From Tridacna crocea (taxonomy: Eukaryota; Mollusca; Bivalvia; Cardiida; Cardiidae): DNA of 64,000 bases. Below, in pieces: positions 11,395 to 21,129 of this stretch. The first letter of the stretch is position 1, and each line of letters starts with the position of its first letter. The position numbers were made by a program, and so were the translations under genes. The notes under the pieces are model-generated. The model was not told where the DNA came from, did no database searches, and saw only the letters and a list, made by a program, of their open reading frames with translations. The stretch spans positions 37,356,619 through 37,420,618 of the forward strand of contig OX031071.1 in NCBI GenBank assembly GCA_943736015.1. Direction: 5' to 3'.

Positions 11395-11572
11395 CAACCT
11401 ATAGGTAGAAGCCTTCTGGAAACACTGTGAGAAAAGGAGAAAATAATGGCAGCAATGTTTTAAACTCTTCTAAAATTAAGTTTCAATGTTTGAGTTGCAT
11501 TTATATTGTCGTCTGCAAATGCTTTGACTTTGGACAAGTCTAAAATTTTACTGATTGGTAAAGAGTTAACAT
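11395..11572 (+). mobile_element. MITE family 1 copy upstream of TRIM gene 1
   Basis: Shows 'gtagaagccttctggaaaca', 'gagaaaaggagaaaat', 'attgtcgtctgcaaatgctt', 'tggacaagtctaaaatttta' and the end 'ttggtaaagagttaac'. The unit 2 counterpart is at 41,395-41,545. Confidence 0.75.
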
Positions 11573-11714
11573 TGTACTAAATGAGAAAATTTAGACTTGT
11601 CCACTTTGAAAGCATTAGTGGTTAATGAATTGAATTTGGGTAACATTATAAGATTTGTGTCTGTACGGGTAGAGAATGTTGAAAGAAAAGAAGAAATTGA
11701 TTGTTAACCCTTTA

Positions 11715-11845
11715 CTCCATAGATACTCATTTCTACACATTGCTTGTAGGAGCCTTTGGAAAACATTGTGGCAAAAGGTGAAATTGCTCATGACGAGCAA
11801 TTTCACATTTTCTCACAATATTTTCTATGCTATGAAAAGGTGTCA
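11715..11845 (+). mobile_element. MITE family 1, alternative-loop subfamily, unit 1
   Basis: The outer stem is that of family 1 ('cctttggaaaacattgtgg' and 'tctcacaatattttc') but the centre is 'gaaattgctcatgacgagca' rather than the usual 'atgctggtaaccagcat'. The same alternative centre is found in the intact element 59,773-60,002 and in the fragment at 63,130-63,240. Confidence 0.7.
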
Positions 11846-12319
11846 TATACCCATAAAAAACAGCTTCATCCTTGCTGTTATTTAGGGTCAATTAGAGATA
11901 CCATGGAAATGCCTTATGGGATAAACCGGTAAAGGGTAAAGAGCTTTCTCTCATTTTCCTGCAATGCTTTCAAAAGTTGTTTTCTTTAGGACACAGGATT
12001 GTATGGTAAAGAGTTAATTTCTTACTCCTTCAACCTTTTTTCAGACTATCCTAAAATATTATCAACTATAAAGCAATGTGTATCAAGGCATACTAGATAA
12101 TAGTTTAGTGACAGTGAAACATTGTGGGAAAGGAATTATTTTTTTGGCAGCAAGCAAATGTTCCGTTTCACATAATGGAACATCCTTTATAACAGTGGGA
12201 TAAAAAAAAAACATGTTTATGAAGTAATTAGAAAGTTTGTATGTTTAACCCTTGACCAAAATATAACATTTTGGATTGATCCCAATTCAAAGCAGTTGAG
12301 GACTGCAATTACAATTTGG

Positions 12320-12445
12320 ATGATAGAACTGTCTTTGATATGATGGAAAACATTGTGAGAAAGGGAAAAAAATCTAATTACATGTACCTGCATTTTCTGC
12401 TTTACCTACAATGTTTTCAATTTTTTTATTACTATTGGTAAATCT
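12320..12445 (+). mobile_element. Degenerate MITE family 1 fragment just upstream of TRIM gene 1
   Basis: Contains 'atggaaaacattgtgagaaa', 'cattttctgctttacctaca' and 'atgttttcaatttttttatt'. The paralogue is at 42,075-42,190. It lies within the probable intron preceding the coding exon. Confidence 0.55.
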
Positions 12446-12464
12446 CAGGGTTATGTGGTAAATG

Positions 12465-12495
12465 GTTTATGTTTGTTTCTTTTTTCTATTTATAG
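12465..12495 (+). promoter_or_regulatory. Splice acceptor before the TRIM gene 1 coding exon
   Basis: A pyrimidine-rich run ('gtttgtttcttttttctatt') is followed by 'tatag', giving an AG at 12,494-12,495. The exon would start 24 bases before the ATG. The arrangement is conserved at 42,248-42,249 upstream of the second gene. The matching donor and first exon were not identified. Confidence 0.6.
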
Positions 12496-12519
12496 ACGTG
12501 ACACCTTGCACCTGGCATT

Positions 12520-14271
12520 ATGGAAGTGTCTGGTAGAAATCAGACAGCGAGTGACGACACAACAACAGGTGTTCAATGTGATCCTTGTTTATTATTGAAC
12601 AAAAATATAAATGCTAAATCTTACTGTGTGGACTGTGACGAATTTTTCTGTAATAATTGTTGTTTGGTACATAAGATGTCAAAGTTGTCAAGAAATCACA
12701 AATTTTTAAATGGAGATGAAATGCCACAACAAAAACGTGTTTCAACAGAAGAAAATGTCTGTTCTTTACACAAAGGGAAAGTATTGGAGTATTATTGTAA
12801 GATGCATACTAACTTTTTTTGCGGTGTTTGTTTGACTGTTGAACACAAAACTTGTTCTATAGAATACATAGACGATATTGTCCAAGACTTTGACACAAGT
12901 CCAGAGTACAGATCTTTAACAGAGAAAATTACAAGTCTTCTACAGCAGCTAAAAGATATAAAGAAAACTTCAACAAGACACAGTCAAGACTTAGAAACAG
13001 TGTGCACCCAGTTTGTAGCAGATGTGAAATCATTTCGTACAGAAATCAACGAACTTCTAGATTCCATGGAAACAACAATTTTGAAGGAAGCCCAGGATGT
13101 GAAGGAGTTTGATACAAAAGCTTCTCAAACTGTGTCTACAGTGTGTGATACAATGACCACTGACATAAATGAAATTGTCTCTAACTTAGACAAACATAAA
13201 CAATACAAACAACAGCGACAGTTTGTGATCTCTGCAAAGAAAGCTGAAACCCTGATTTCTGAATTAGAAAAGAAAATAGCTGATATATACAGTCAAAACA
13301 AAATTAGAAATTATAAATTTCACAAAAATGAGGAAATGCTACATTTACTTCAATCTATGTGCAATCTTGGTACATTAGAGGATAGAGAGAAGGAGGGAGG
13401 AAAAACAGAAATGGCGAGAAAGGAAAAAGAAAACATAAAGCTTGTCAACAAAGATCCCAAATCTGTTACAGCCAGATATGTAAGAAAAATCAATGTTAAA
13501 AATTCAAAAGATAAAAGTTACTGTTATATTACAGGCAGTGTAATGATAGATCCACACAGAATAGTTCTAACAGATTATTGGAACTTCAGTGTAAAACTTG
13601 TAAATGTTGACAGTAAGAGTATTCTATCTTATCTAAAACTTTCCACACAACCATGGGATGTTACGTGTATTGATAAAAGTCAGCTTGTCATTACATGTCA
13701 CAATAAATTAGTGTTTGTAAATGTTGGACAGACTTTGACTGTAAACAAAGACCTTCAAGTTAATGGAGAATGTAGAGGAATTATTTTTAATGATAATCAA
13801 TTATTTGTGTCATTTGATAAACCAGAACCTGCTGTTAAATTAATCAGTCTACATGGAGAAATATTGAAAACATTTTCTACAGACCAAAATGGACAACCTC
13901 TGTTTAAACGTCCCTGGTATATTTGTCTAAGTAATTCCAAGTCTACACTTTTTGTTAGTGTTTGGAAGACAAACAGTGTGACAAGTGTGGATTTACGGGG
14001 TAAAGTTCAAAATATTTACAGAGATAATAACCTGGAGTATCCACTTGGTCTGACTGTAGATAGATATGATAATATTTATATAGCTGGACGTGATTCACAC
14101 AATATACACCAGATATCTACACAATGTAGACCCATACAAATATTACTGGATAAAACACAAGGAATGGTACTTCCACAGTCAGTGTCATATTGTGAAGCAG
14201 AAAACAAACTTTATATCAGTCATGCCAGTGCATCTTACCAAAACGTTTTGTCAGTTTATCAACTACAGTAG
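12520..14271 (+). CDS. TRIM-like protein with two B-boxes, coiled coil and NHL-type beta-propeller (copy 1)
   Basis: A 583-residue uninterrupted frame. Residues 20-60 fit a first B-box-type zinc finger: C20, C23, C36, C39, C44, C47, H51 and H60. Residues 81-112 fit a second B-box: C81, H84, C93, H96, C101, C104, H109 and C112. No RING finger precedes them, so this is a TRIM-like protein without an obvious E3 catalytic domain. Residues about 125-300 are charged and helical in character, consistent with a coiled coil. Residues about 335-583 have NHL-like beta-propeller strands ('PLGLTVDRYDNIYIAGRDS' and similar). Family members usually act in the cytoplasm as oligomeric adaptors in ubiquitin signalling, innate immunity or RNA regulation; the target here is unknown. 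The start is supported by a conserved upstream splice acceptor and by identical N-termini in both copies. About 83% identical to the protein at 42,274. Confidence 0.93.
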   Translation: MEVSGRNQTASDDTTTGVQCDPCLLLNKNINAKSYCVDCDEFFCNNCCLVHKMSKLSRNHKFLNGDEMPQQKRVSTEENVCSLHKGKVLEYYCKMHTNFFCGVCLTVEHKTCSIEYIDDIVQDFDTSPEYRSLTEKITSLLQQLKDIKKTSTRHSQDLETVCTQFVADVKSFRTEINELLDSMETTILKEAQDVKEFDTKASQTVSTVCDTMTTDINEIVSNLDKHKQYKQQRQFVISAKKAETLISELEKKIADIYSQNKIRNYKFHKNEEMLHLLQSMCNLGTLEDREKEGGKTEMARKEKENIKLVNKDPKSVTARYVRKINVKNSKDKSYCYITGSVMIDPHRIVLTDYWNFSVKLVNVDSKSILSYLKLSTQPWDVTCIDKSQLVITCHNKLVFVNVGQTLTVNKDLQVNGECRGIIFNDNQLFVSFDKPEPAVKLISLHGEILKTFSTDQNGQPLFKRPWYICLSNSKSTLFVSVWKTNSVTSVDLRGKVQNIYRDNNLEYPLGLTVDRYDNIYIAGRDSHNIHQISTQCRPIQILLDKTQGMVLPQSVSYCEAENKLYISHASASYQNVLSVYQLQ

Positions 14272-14393
14272 AAAACAACACATAATGGTGACCTGCTGTA
14301 AGGGTAGGTCTTTTTAACCTTGTACCACACTGTTTTGTATGTTCAACCCTTTACCACACTATCCCGAGTTGTTCTTCTTCTGAAGAAAATAAG

Positions 14394-14623
14394 TAACCTT
14401 TTACCACATAATCTCACATTTTAACGACACTGAAATATATGTCTTTTGAAAACATTGTGGAAAAGGGAGAAAATGCTGGTTTCCAGCATTTTCTCCTTTT
14501 CCACAATGTTTTTACCCTGTCAATGACACAGAAAAGCATTTCAGCTACATTTATATTGTCATCTTCAAAAATTAATGCTTTCAAATTGTCGGGTCCAAGA
14601 TTTTGTTGTTTGGTAAAGGTTAA
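14394..14623 (+). mobile_element. MITE family 1, intact, immediately 3' of TRIM gene 1
   Basis: A 230-bp element with ends 'taaccttttacc' and 'ggtaaaggttaa'. The central hairpin is a perfect inverted repeat: 'ggagaaaatgctgg' followed by 'ccagcattttctcc', flanked by the stem 'aaaacattgtgg'/'ccacaatgttttt'. The TTAA-type ends and CCNTTTACC termini suit a piggyBac-like (TTAA-targeting) non-autonomous element. The paralogues are at 44,152-44,385 and 45,296-45,495. Confidence 0.85.
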
Positions 14624-14625
14624 AA

Positions 14626-14700
14626 CATTGTGGGAAAAGCAGAAAAAGCTTGTAACCAACATTGATATTTTCCCCACAATGTTTTTTATCTATCATAGAC
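14626..14700 (+). mobile_element. Partial MITE family 1 hairpin
   Basis: A central hairpin only: 'aaaacattgtgggaaaagca' with 'cccacaatgttttttat'. The 'agcttgtaaccaacattg' centre is imperfect. The paralogues are at 44,388-44,460 and 45,496-45,570. Confidence 0.6.
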
Positions 14701-14729
14701 AGAAACCATTACTGGTATTTAAACTACAT

Positions 14730-14959
14730 TTAACTCTTTACCAAACCATATAATTTTAGACTCATCCAAATTTAAGGCATTTGTAGATGACAAAATTAAT
14801 ATGACTCAAAAGTTGAAATTTGTTTTGGGAAGGGAAGAAAACGTTATGAGAAATGGCGAAAATGTTGGTTACCAGCATTTTCTCCTTTTCCGACAATGTT
14901 TTCAGAATGTTTCCTTCTCAATTGCGTGAAAACCAGTGATTTGTTTGGGAAACACTTAA
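14730..14959 (-). mobile_element. MITE family 1, intact
   Basis: TTAA at both ends (14,730 and 14,956). Contains 'tagactcatccaaatttaag', the hairpin 'gaaaatgttggttaccagca' with 'ttctccttttccgacaatg', and the right-end 'gtgaaaaccagtgatttg'. Orientation is opposite to the element at 14,394. The paralogues are at 44,486-44,709 and 46,460-46,689. Confidence 0.8.
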
Positions 14960-15551
14960 TTTGTGGTGAGTAACTTACTGCTTTTGATTTGGTCAATTCT
15001 CAAACTCGGTCATTGGGTCAATAGGTAGTAAACCTGGGCAGTAAGTACTCATAAAAACATTGTGGGAAGTAGCATTTTCTCCTTTACCCTCAAATTGTCA
15101 GCACTTCAATGATATTTTTGTCAGCACTGTAATGATAAATCTCTTCTTTGGACCATTATATTACAGCAAAGCAGTAGTAGTAGTAGTGCTTAATTGACTG
15201 CATACATAGATAACATTAATATGAGCCATGCTCTGTGATATGGGGGCTTAAAGCATCTGCAAAAAGTTATGACTCGGTCAGCCTGTGGAGTCTGTGCCAA
15301 CTGACATGGACCAAAAGTTTTTACTGTCGCTCAACTTTCTGGATGTCCGAGGACCAATGTACCTCATAATTAAGTTGAATGTTGAGAAAATGTTACCAAT
15401 TTGGATCAATGATTATGTGGATTTTGAGAAAATATGGCTAATTTGAATCATTTGGGTTATATGATTGCTTGTCTGGTGTTATGCATCATTGAGATCCAGT
15501 AAGCCCCCTTTTGCCAGAACACGGCTCATATACTTTTGTTCATTGCGTAGA

Positions 15552-17493
15552 CACGGTGGATATATGTACACCGGATATAGCCCTCAAATTGAATAAAAAT
15601 AACTCTGTCTTCTGTGACTGCAAGTACGAGATTTCCTAGTATTTCTTAACAACAGATTTTAAATTACAATTGCCTTGTCAAGCCTTATTCTATGATGTTT
15701 ATAGATGGTTGAGTCAACATCGAATGCAGTTTTTAGCCTTGGAAATTCTGAAAAAAATGTCAAAAAAGTCGGCTGCTCACGACGGATTTCGGAGATTTCT
15801 AGAAACAATTCATCTGCAAAGCCGATTCTTTTGACTATACAAAAATCTGAGTCGACAAATTTCTTGATATTTTAGTCTAATTTCATGACATGATTACAAT
15901 TTTGCTGTATCGGGTAAAAATTGCCAGAAAATACAAGGTTTTTGTCGACAATGGTGTACCGAGGATAGCTGTTATTTTGAAAGAACTTTACGGAGGATAG
16001 TATTGTACTGTACCGGGGATAGTATGATAATGCACCAGGGATAGTAATGTCTCATTCTATAGTGTCATGTGTGAACTCTATATTGATAAACCAATGTAAA
16101 TGTAATTATGCTACACTTAGATTGGTCTCTTCTCGGGTTGAAAGGTTTTTATGCATTTGATATTTCATTATCTTGTTCATGCTACATTTTCTCGTATTCA
16201 GATGCATTATACAAATGCTTCTATGGATATTTCGGGCATATCTTTACCTGGTGATTCAATGCAGAGAACGACTGCTAAATCTTTTGTATATAAAAAAATG
16301 TACTTAATCGACAAACGCGAACTTGGCACGACAGTTTAGGTATCACTTTGCACTCCATCAAAATTTCCGATCCTCATGTTGCAAGTTTTAAAGAAGGTAT
16401 TTACCACAAATTCGTCTTTGACACACATCCATTTCTTCTACTAATCAAGATGCATTTAAAGAGATTAGCCAAGAGCTCACCTGCTTATATAAACTGCAGC
16501 CTGACATTATCAAGTAAAGATGCGCTAGCTTACCAAAAGGGAAAGCATGATGCTGCTGCTTGCGTATGCGACAGGTGCAGGAAAGCATATATTCATGGCA
16601 GTAATCCTGTAGTGGTCATAAAGCCTATTTTAAACAGATAAGCAAAGCAATACTAGCAGCATTTATGTAGAATGCCCAAATCAGATAGGTGTGTGAAGGA
16701 TGGATGCCACCCAGCGGAAGATAATGCCTGTGAATACTATGTTACATATATTTTGATACCGTTTGTTAGCTCTCCGGTACGAAAATACCTCCTCGTTAAA
16801 GGTAAACTGGAAGATCACATTGCCTTCCATAACTTTTGTATACATGTACAATATTTTGTATGTGCAGCAGGAAGCTAAGAATATGTTCTTCTATCTAGTC
16901 TGGAGTGTATCTATCATCTGATTGCAGCCTATATTGTCAAGAACAGAAAAACTTGGTGAGTTATGAACATCCAATACTAACATGTCTGTATTCCTTACTT
17001 GTTATTTCAGAATATCTGACATATTTGGCTTTCTGGGTGGCATATATCATCAAATAACTAGTCATGAGCAAGAAATTACAATTCGCTCAGTAGCATCTCA
17101 CACTACTATCCTCAGAGCAGAAATTTCTGAAATAAAACTATCCTCGGTACAGCAAGGAACTATCTTTATGTTTACACGTAGGCTTCAGAAATTCAACCAA
17201 ATTCCCTGTTCTGATAATATCCCATTATTTTGGAAAGTCTGGTCAAAAATTTCCGTGAGCATGACTTTCGGAAGACAAATTAACTTCGCTATAGAACTAT
17301 TGTTTGGTAATTCATCAACAGCAAAGTACTGATTAACCATTTAGCTTATCAAATCATTAACATATGACAGACGAATGTTACAAACACTGGTTTAAACGTA
17401 CAAATTCTTATCTGTGGTGCAAGCAATAATTCCTTCATGTGTAAACATTTACTCACTTTGGTTGCTATATCCGGTGTACGTGTACCCAGCGTG
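15552..17493. mobile_element. 1,942-bp DNA transposon relic with CAC...GTG ends and 5-bp TSD (Transib/RAG-like candidate)
   Basis: Terminal inverted repeats of 29 bp match at 25 positions. The left begins CACGGTGG and the right, read inward, CACGCTGG; both end in 'GTACACCGGATATAG'. The element is bounded by GTAGA (15,547-15,551 and 17,494-17,498). Unit 2 has the empty site near 47,420 with a single GTAGA, proving a 5-bp target duplication. Inside, a 12-bp motif resembling 'taccgaggatag' occurs four times at 15,957-16,045 and twice inverted at 17,104-17,150, typical of subterminal transposase sites. Open frames inside (16,151-16,339, 16,348-16,641, 16,672-16,878, 16,982-17,332) are short and not recognisable, so the copy is non-autonomous or badly decayed. 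CAC ends plus a 5-bp duplication are characteristic of Transib and RAG-like transposons; family membership is inference. Confidence 0.75.
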
Positions 17494-17554
17494 GTAGAGT
17501 AAGACCAAACTGCAGAGAACATGCAGTTTGATCTTAGACATATAGATAGTTGTA

Positions 17555-17740
17555 TGAAATTGAAATGTTTTGTCTGTTAATTGCCTGCATGGCTCAAATA
17601 CTTTTGTTCATTGTGTAGAAAAAAACCAGACTGCGAGGAACATGTAGTTTGATCTTAGACATATGTAGATCTAAATGTACAGAATAGAAAATGTTTTGTC
17701 GGTTTATCAACTGCAGTAGAAAACAACACAAACTATCAGC
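17555..17740 (+). pseudogene. Relic of a TRIM gene 3' end (unit 1)
   Basis: Bases from about 17,690 to 17,732 repeat the last codons, stop and first 3' UTR bases of the TRIM genes: 'tatcaactgcagtagaaaac' against 'tatcaactacagtagaaaac' in gene 1. Over 40-odd bases only about three differ. A weaker version precedes it at about 17,570-17,590. The unit 2 equivalents are at 47,490-47,520 and 47,608-47,655. No upstream coding remains. Confidence 0.6.
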
Positions 17741-17797
17741 ATATTGTATGGATATGTCTATTTATATCAGCTGCTAACTGTAGTAGTAGCAGAAAAG

Positions 17798-18120
17798 ATA
17801 TTTAACCCTTTACTTCATTATCCGGAATCTTAATGACCTTAACAGAGAAATATTATGAAAACATTAAAAGAAAAGGAGAAAATGCTGATATTAACAAGCA
17901 CTTTCTCGGAATGATTGCTACCCTACGAGAGACAGAAAAATCATCATTTGTCATTACATTTAATATGTCGTCTATGAATGCTTTCAGTTTAATTGAGGTA
18001 AAAATTGAGTTTAAAGTTTTCTCTCAGTGTTTTCTCTCGTACTAGAAACATAAATTGTCATTCATAGAACGTTAAATTTGTCGTCTGCGAATGTTTTCAG
18101 TGTAATTGAGGTTAACATTT
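17798..18120 (+). mobile_element. MITE family 1 copy with duplicated right part (unit 1)
   Basis: Starts 'ttaaccctttacttcattat', continues 'aaaagaaaaggagaaaatgc', then has two successive copies of the segment 'gtcgtctatgaatgctttca' / 'gtcgtctgcgaatgttttca'. The unit 2 copy is at 47,728-48,155 and there the repeated segment is present three times. Confidence 0.6.
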
Positions 18121-18479
18121 TGTCGTCCAGTCAAGAATTAATTATATATACACAGTGCAGTATTTTGCAATTCTCTAGGCTCTGCAGAACAAGATCAGAC
18201 TTCACAGACAGTGCAAACTAATCTTCAATATAATTGAATAATGGGATAATGTTTGTGACATGCTTTTGTCAAAAATCGATCTTGAGTATGGAATATATAT
18301 ATGAGTCATGCTCGTTGAAAAGGACCAGTCTATCTCATGATTAAGTCGGTCATTTAAAAAAGTGGCTGTTATGGATCCATAATTATGCGGTGACTGTTTT
18401 TCCCAAAGCAGGTCATTTTTGAAAAATATTTTTAGACTGTTTACCGTAAGTTTTTTCCCGTAAATCCACAGCTTTAAGG

Positions 18480-18600
18480 AAGATGTAAATGAAGAGGCTT
18501 TGAAAACAGAAAAAGGTGTAAATCAGCATTTTCTCTTCATTTTCAACAATGTTTTCTACCATTCTAAAAACTTTTTTTTTTCTAATTTTTTGGTCATTTT
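18480..18600. mobile_element. MITE family 1 fragment (unit 1)
   Basis: A central part only: 'gaagaggctttgaaaacaga', 'cagcattttctcttcatttt', 'caacaatgttttctaccatt'. The paralogue is at 48,490-48,600. Confidence 0.55.
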
Positions 18601-18762
18601 TCTTAAGTCGGCTTAAGCTTTCAATTGAGGCTGGCATAAGTTTTTGTAATTTTATAGAGGTTTTTGAAGGCTATCTGTTACAGGGGATACAAACTTATAT
18701 TTGTTAATCTACAGTAATTTTAGACTTGACAATATATGGGACATGCTGTGGCAGGAAAGGGC

Positions 18763-19002
18763 TTAATGCTTTACCAAACAACAAAATTTTAGACGTGTCG
18801 AAATTAAAAACTTTTGCAGACGACAAAAAAAAAAAAAAAACGTGACTCAAAAATTGAAAATGGACTTTAGAAGAGTAGAAAATATTGTCGGACAAGAAGG
18901 AGAAAATGCTGGTTACCAGCATTTTCTCCTTTTCCCACAATCTTTTCAAAAGGCCCCTTCCTCTGGGTCGTAAAAACCAAGGATTTTTAGGTAACAGGTT
19001 AA
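18763..19002 (-). mobile_element. MITE family 1, intact (unit 1)
   Basis: TTAA at both ends (18,763 and 18,999). The central hairpin is 'ggagaaaatgctggttacca' followed by its complement to 'ctccttttcccacaatc'. Includes a poly-A run of 16-18 near 18,823. The paralogue is at 48,776-48,989. Confidence 0.85.
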
Positions 19003-19679
19003 TACATCTCTGTAATCTATCATACCAGGCAAATCATCCATGGAATCCATTTTGTCCAATGACTCAATGAATCATACAGTACACTGGTCCTTTGGCATGC
19101 AGACCATTGAACAATAGCGGACTGCAAAGGCTGACATTGGTGGCTACTTTTTGCAGTTGTATAATTAAGCCCTTTTTTACAGAGCATTATTTTTTTGTAC
19201 ATTTATTAATACCTGCTGGATAGTTGTTACACCTAGGAATAATCCATGGCAGTGTCCTATTAAAGATCTACACTGCTATGAACAAACCATGACATACTGA
19301 TATACATGCAGATCTTTATGAAGAAGTATAAACTTCCGCGATTTAATGTCGCTGTCTAATGTCCAGAACATTACCACATTCTTCATTATAAACATTAGCT
19401 CATTCTTCATTATAAACATGAGCGCATTCTTCATTATAAAGTTTTCCCGCGCAGTCAGACATTGTCAGTCTAACCATGGATCATAGCATAACATGGTTAT
19501 TTTTTTACCAATGAATGGGGCTTCGAACTCTCAATATGTTGACTTTCATTTTCTTTGGCAAATTAGAGTTCATGTTACTCAGGAATTGGTAATGCTCTTG
19601 TGAAAAATTTTTGGACTTATTATTATCCTTATTATTATTATTGGTGTATTTTCAGATCAGGGTAGATGTTTGAGAAGAT

Positions 19680-20110
19680 GACATGTAGAATTGTTGAGGA
19701 GAAATGAAGAGAAATTTGCCCATGATACCTTGGAAAACTATATGTAGAACAGGAAAACATATTGGTGAGGAGAAATGAGGAGAAATTCTACCCGTGATAC
19801 AGTGGAAAACATGTGAAACAGGACAACATATTGGTGAGGATTAATGAGGAGAAATTCTACCCGTGATACCTTGGCAAAACATGTGTGAAACAGGACAACA
19901 TATTGGTGAGGAGAAACGAGGAGAAATTCTACCCATAATACCTTGGAAAATATGTGTGAAACAGCACAACATATTGGTGAGGAAATATGAGAAGAAATTC
20001 CACCCATGATACCCTGGAAAAACATTTGCAACATTGTAACATAGGACGACTAATTGTTAAGGAGAAAGGAGAAATTCTACCCGTAATACCTTTGAAAAAC
20101 ATATGTAAAA
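19680..20110 (+). repeat. Minisatellite, about 70-73-bp unit, unit 1
   Basis: About six tandem units carrying 'gaggagaaattctacccgtg', 'ataccttggaaaacatgtgt' and 'caacatattggtgagg'. The phrase 'acatattggtgagg' recurs at about 19,758, 19,826, 19,898 and 19,969. Long minus-strand frames across it are only the periodic translation of the repeat. Confidence 0.9.
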
Positions 20111-20464
20111 TAGGAAAACTTGAAAAAACTGGGTTTTTTAAATCGGTGACTAACTTTTTTTCATTGTTTTTCATGAAAGATCTTTGACACTGGAAACTTC
20201 TAAATAGTGACTTGTTACATTAAATATTTTATATTGTGACAGGTGCTTTTCACAATTTTTTTTTTTTGCATTCTCAGGCAAAAGTTTTATACATTTAGCT
20301 GCATTTATTCTGTCCATTGTGCATTAGGCCGCATCTAAATTTTAGTCGTTCAGTAAAGTTAAAGCACAAATCCCATCATTTGCATCTTAGAGATACATGT
20401 AATTGGTATATTCATAATGATTGAGGTAGATCTTAAAAACATCCAATCACAGCGCAACTACTGA

Positions 20465-20665
20465 TTAAGTTTTTCAGGAGGCAAGCACTGAAAACATTTT
20501 CAGACAACAAAATGAATGTGGTCTCAAAACTGAATTTTGTTTTTGGAAGGGTAGACAACATTGTAGGAATTGCTGGTTACTAGCATTTACTACTTTGTCC
20601 AACAATGTATTCAGACGGCTTCTTGAGCATGTTAAAATTTGGGATTGTGTGTTAAAGGTTTAAAC
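20465..20665. mobile_element. MITE family 1 copy (unit 1)
   Basis: Contains 'tgaattttgtttttggaagg', 'gacaacattgtagg', 'attgctggttactagcattt', 'gtccaacaatgtattcag', and the end 'ttgtgtgttaaaggtttaa'. The paralogue is at 50,765-50,965. Confidence 0.65.
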
Positions 20666-20699
20666 GTTGGAAAAGTAAAATGTGTTTTTATATCATTTT

Positions 20700-21000
20700 C
20701 CATCTTATATGCATATATAATTATGAACAGATTTTATGTTTGTAATTGGATTTAAATGTATATAATTGTACTTATTGTAATTGTATATATTGTTTGTACA
20801 TGTATTTATATAAGTACAGATCTTATGTTTGTAATTGTATATACATGTGAATATAATGTAGAAGAAGACAAAGTGTACAAGAAACAACCTACATAATTAC
20901 TTTAGCTTCTTTTTGATGAGTTGTTATTTGTAAGTTTTTGTATGACATATGTATTCTTTATCGTAGTTTATGTCATTTTCAACTTTATTTCAATTATATT
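20700..21000. other. AT-rich low-complexity stretch
   Basis: Dominated by 'ttgtatatat', 'atgtatataattgta' and similar words with no gene. It is conserved in unit 2 at about 51,005-51,300. Confidence 0.7.
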
Positions 21001-21129
21001 ACAGTGATAGCTTACTTATTCATGTGTGTCATGGTTTCAAATAGTACATGCCTGGGGCTCTGAGGTGTCTTGTTGATTAAAGATCACTCCTGTAAAATGA
21101 CCAAAGCCTCGAGTAAGAATCCATTCAGG

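Noticed and set aside
14440-14515. Perfect hairpin as a rho-independent terminator or microRNA gene
   Set aside because: The same hairpin occurs dozens of times at unrelated places with TTAA-bounded flanks; it is the centre of a MITE.
16348-17332. Possible coding remnants within the CAC-ended transposon
   Set aside because: The frames (97, 68 and 116 codons) are separated by stops and I recognise no transposase motif. They are mentioned under the element but not called as genes.
19738-20174. Long minus-strand frames with periodic peptides
   Set aside because: They are translations of the 70-bp minisatellite; the unit 2 frames at 49,967-50,315 have the same cause.
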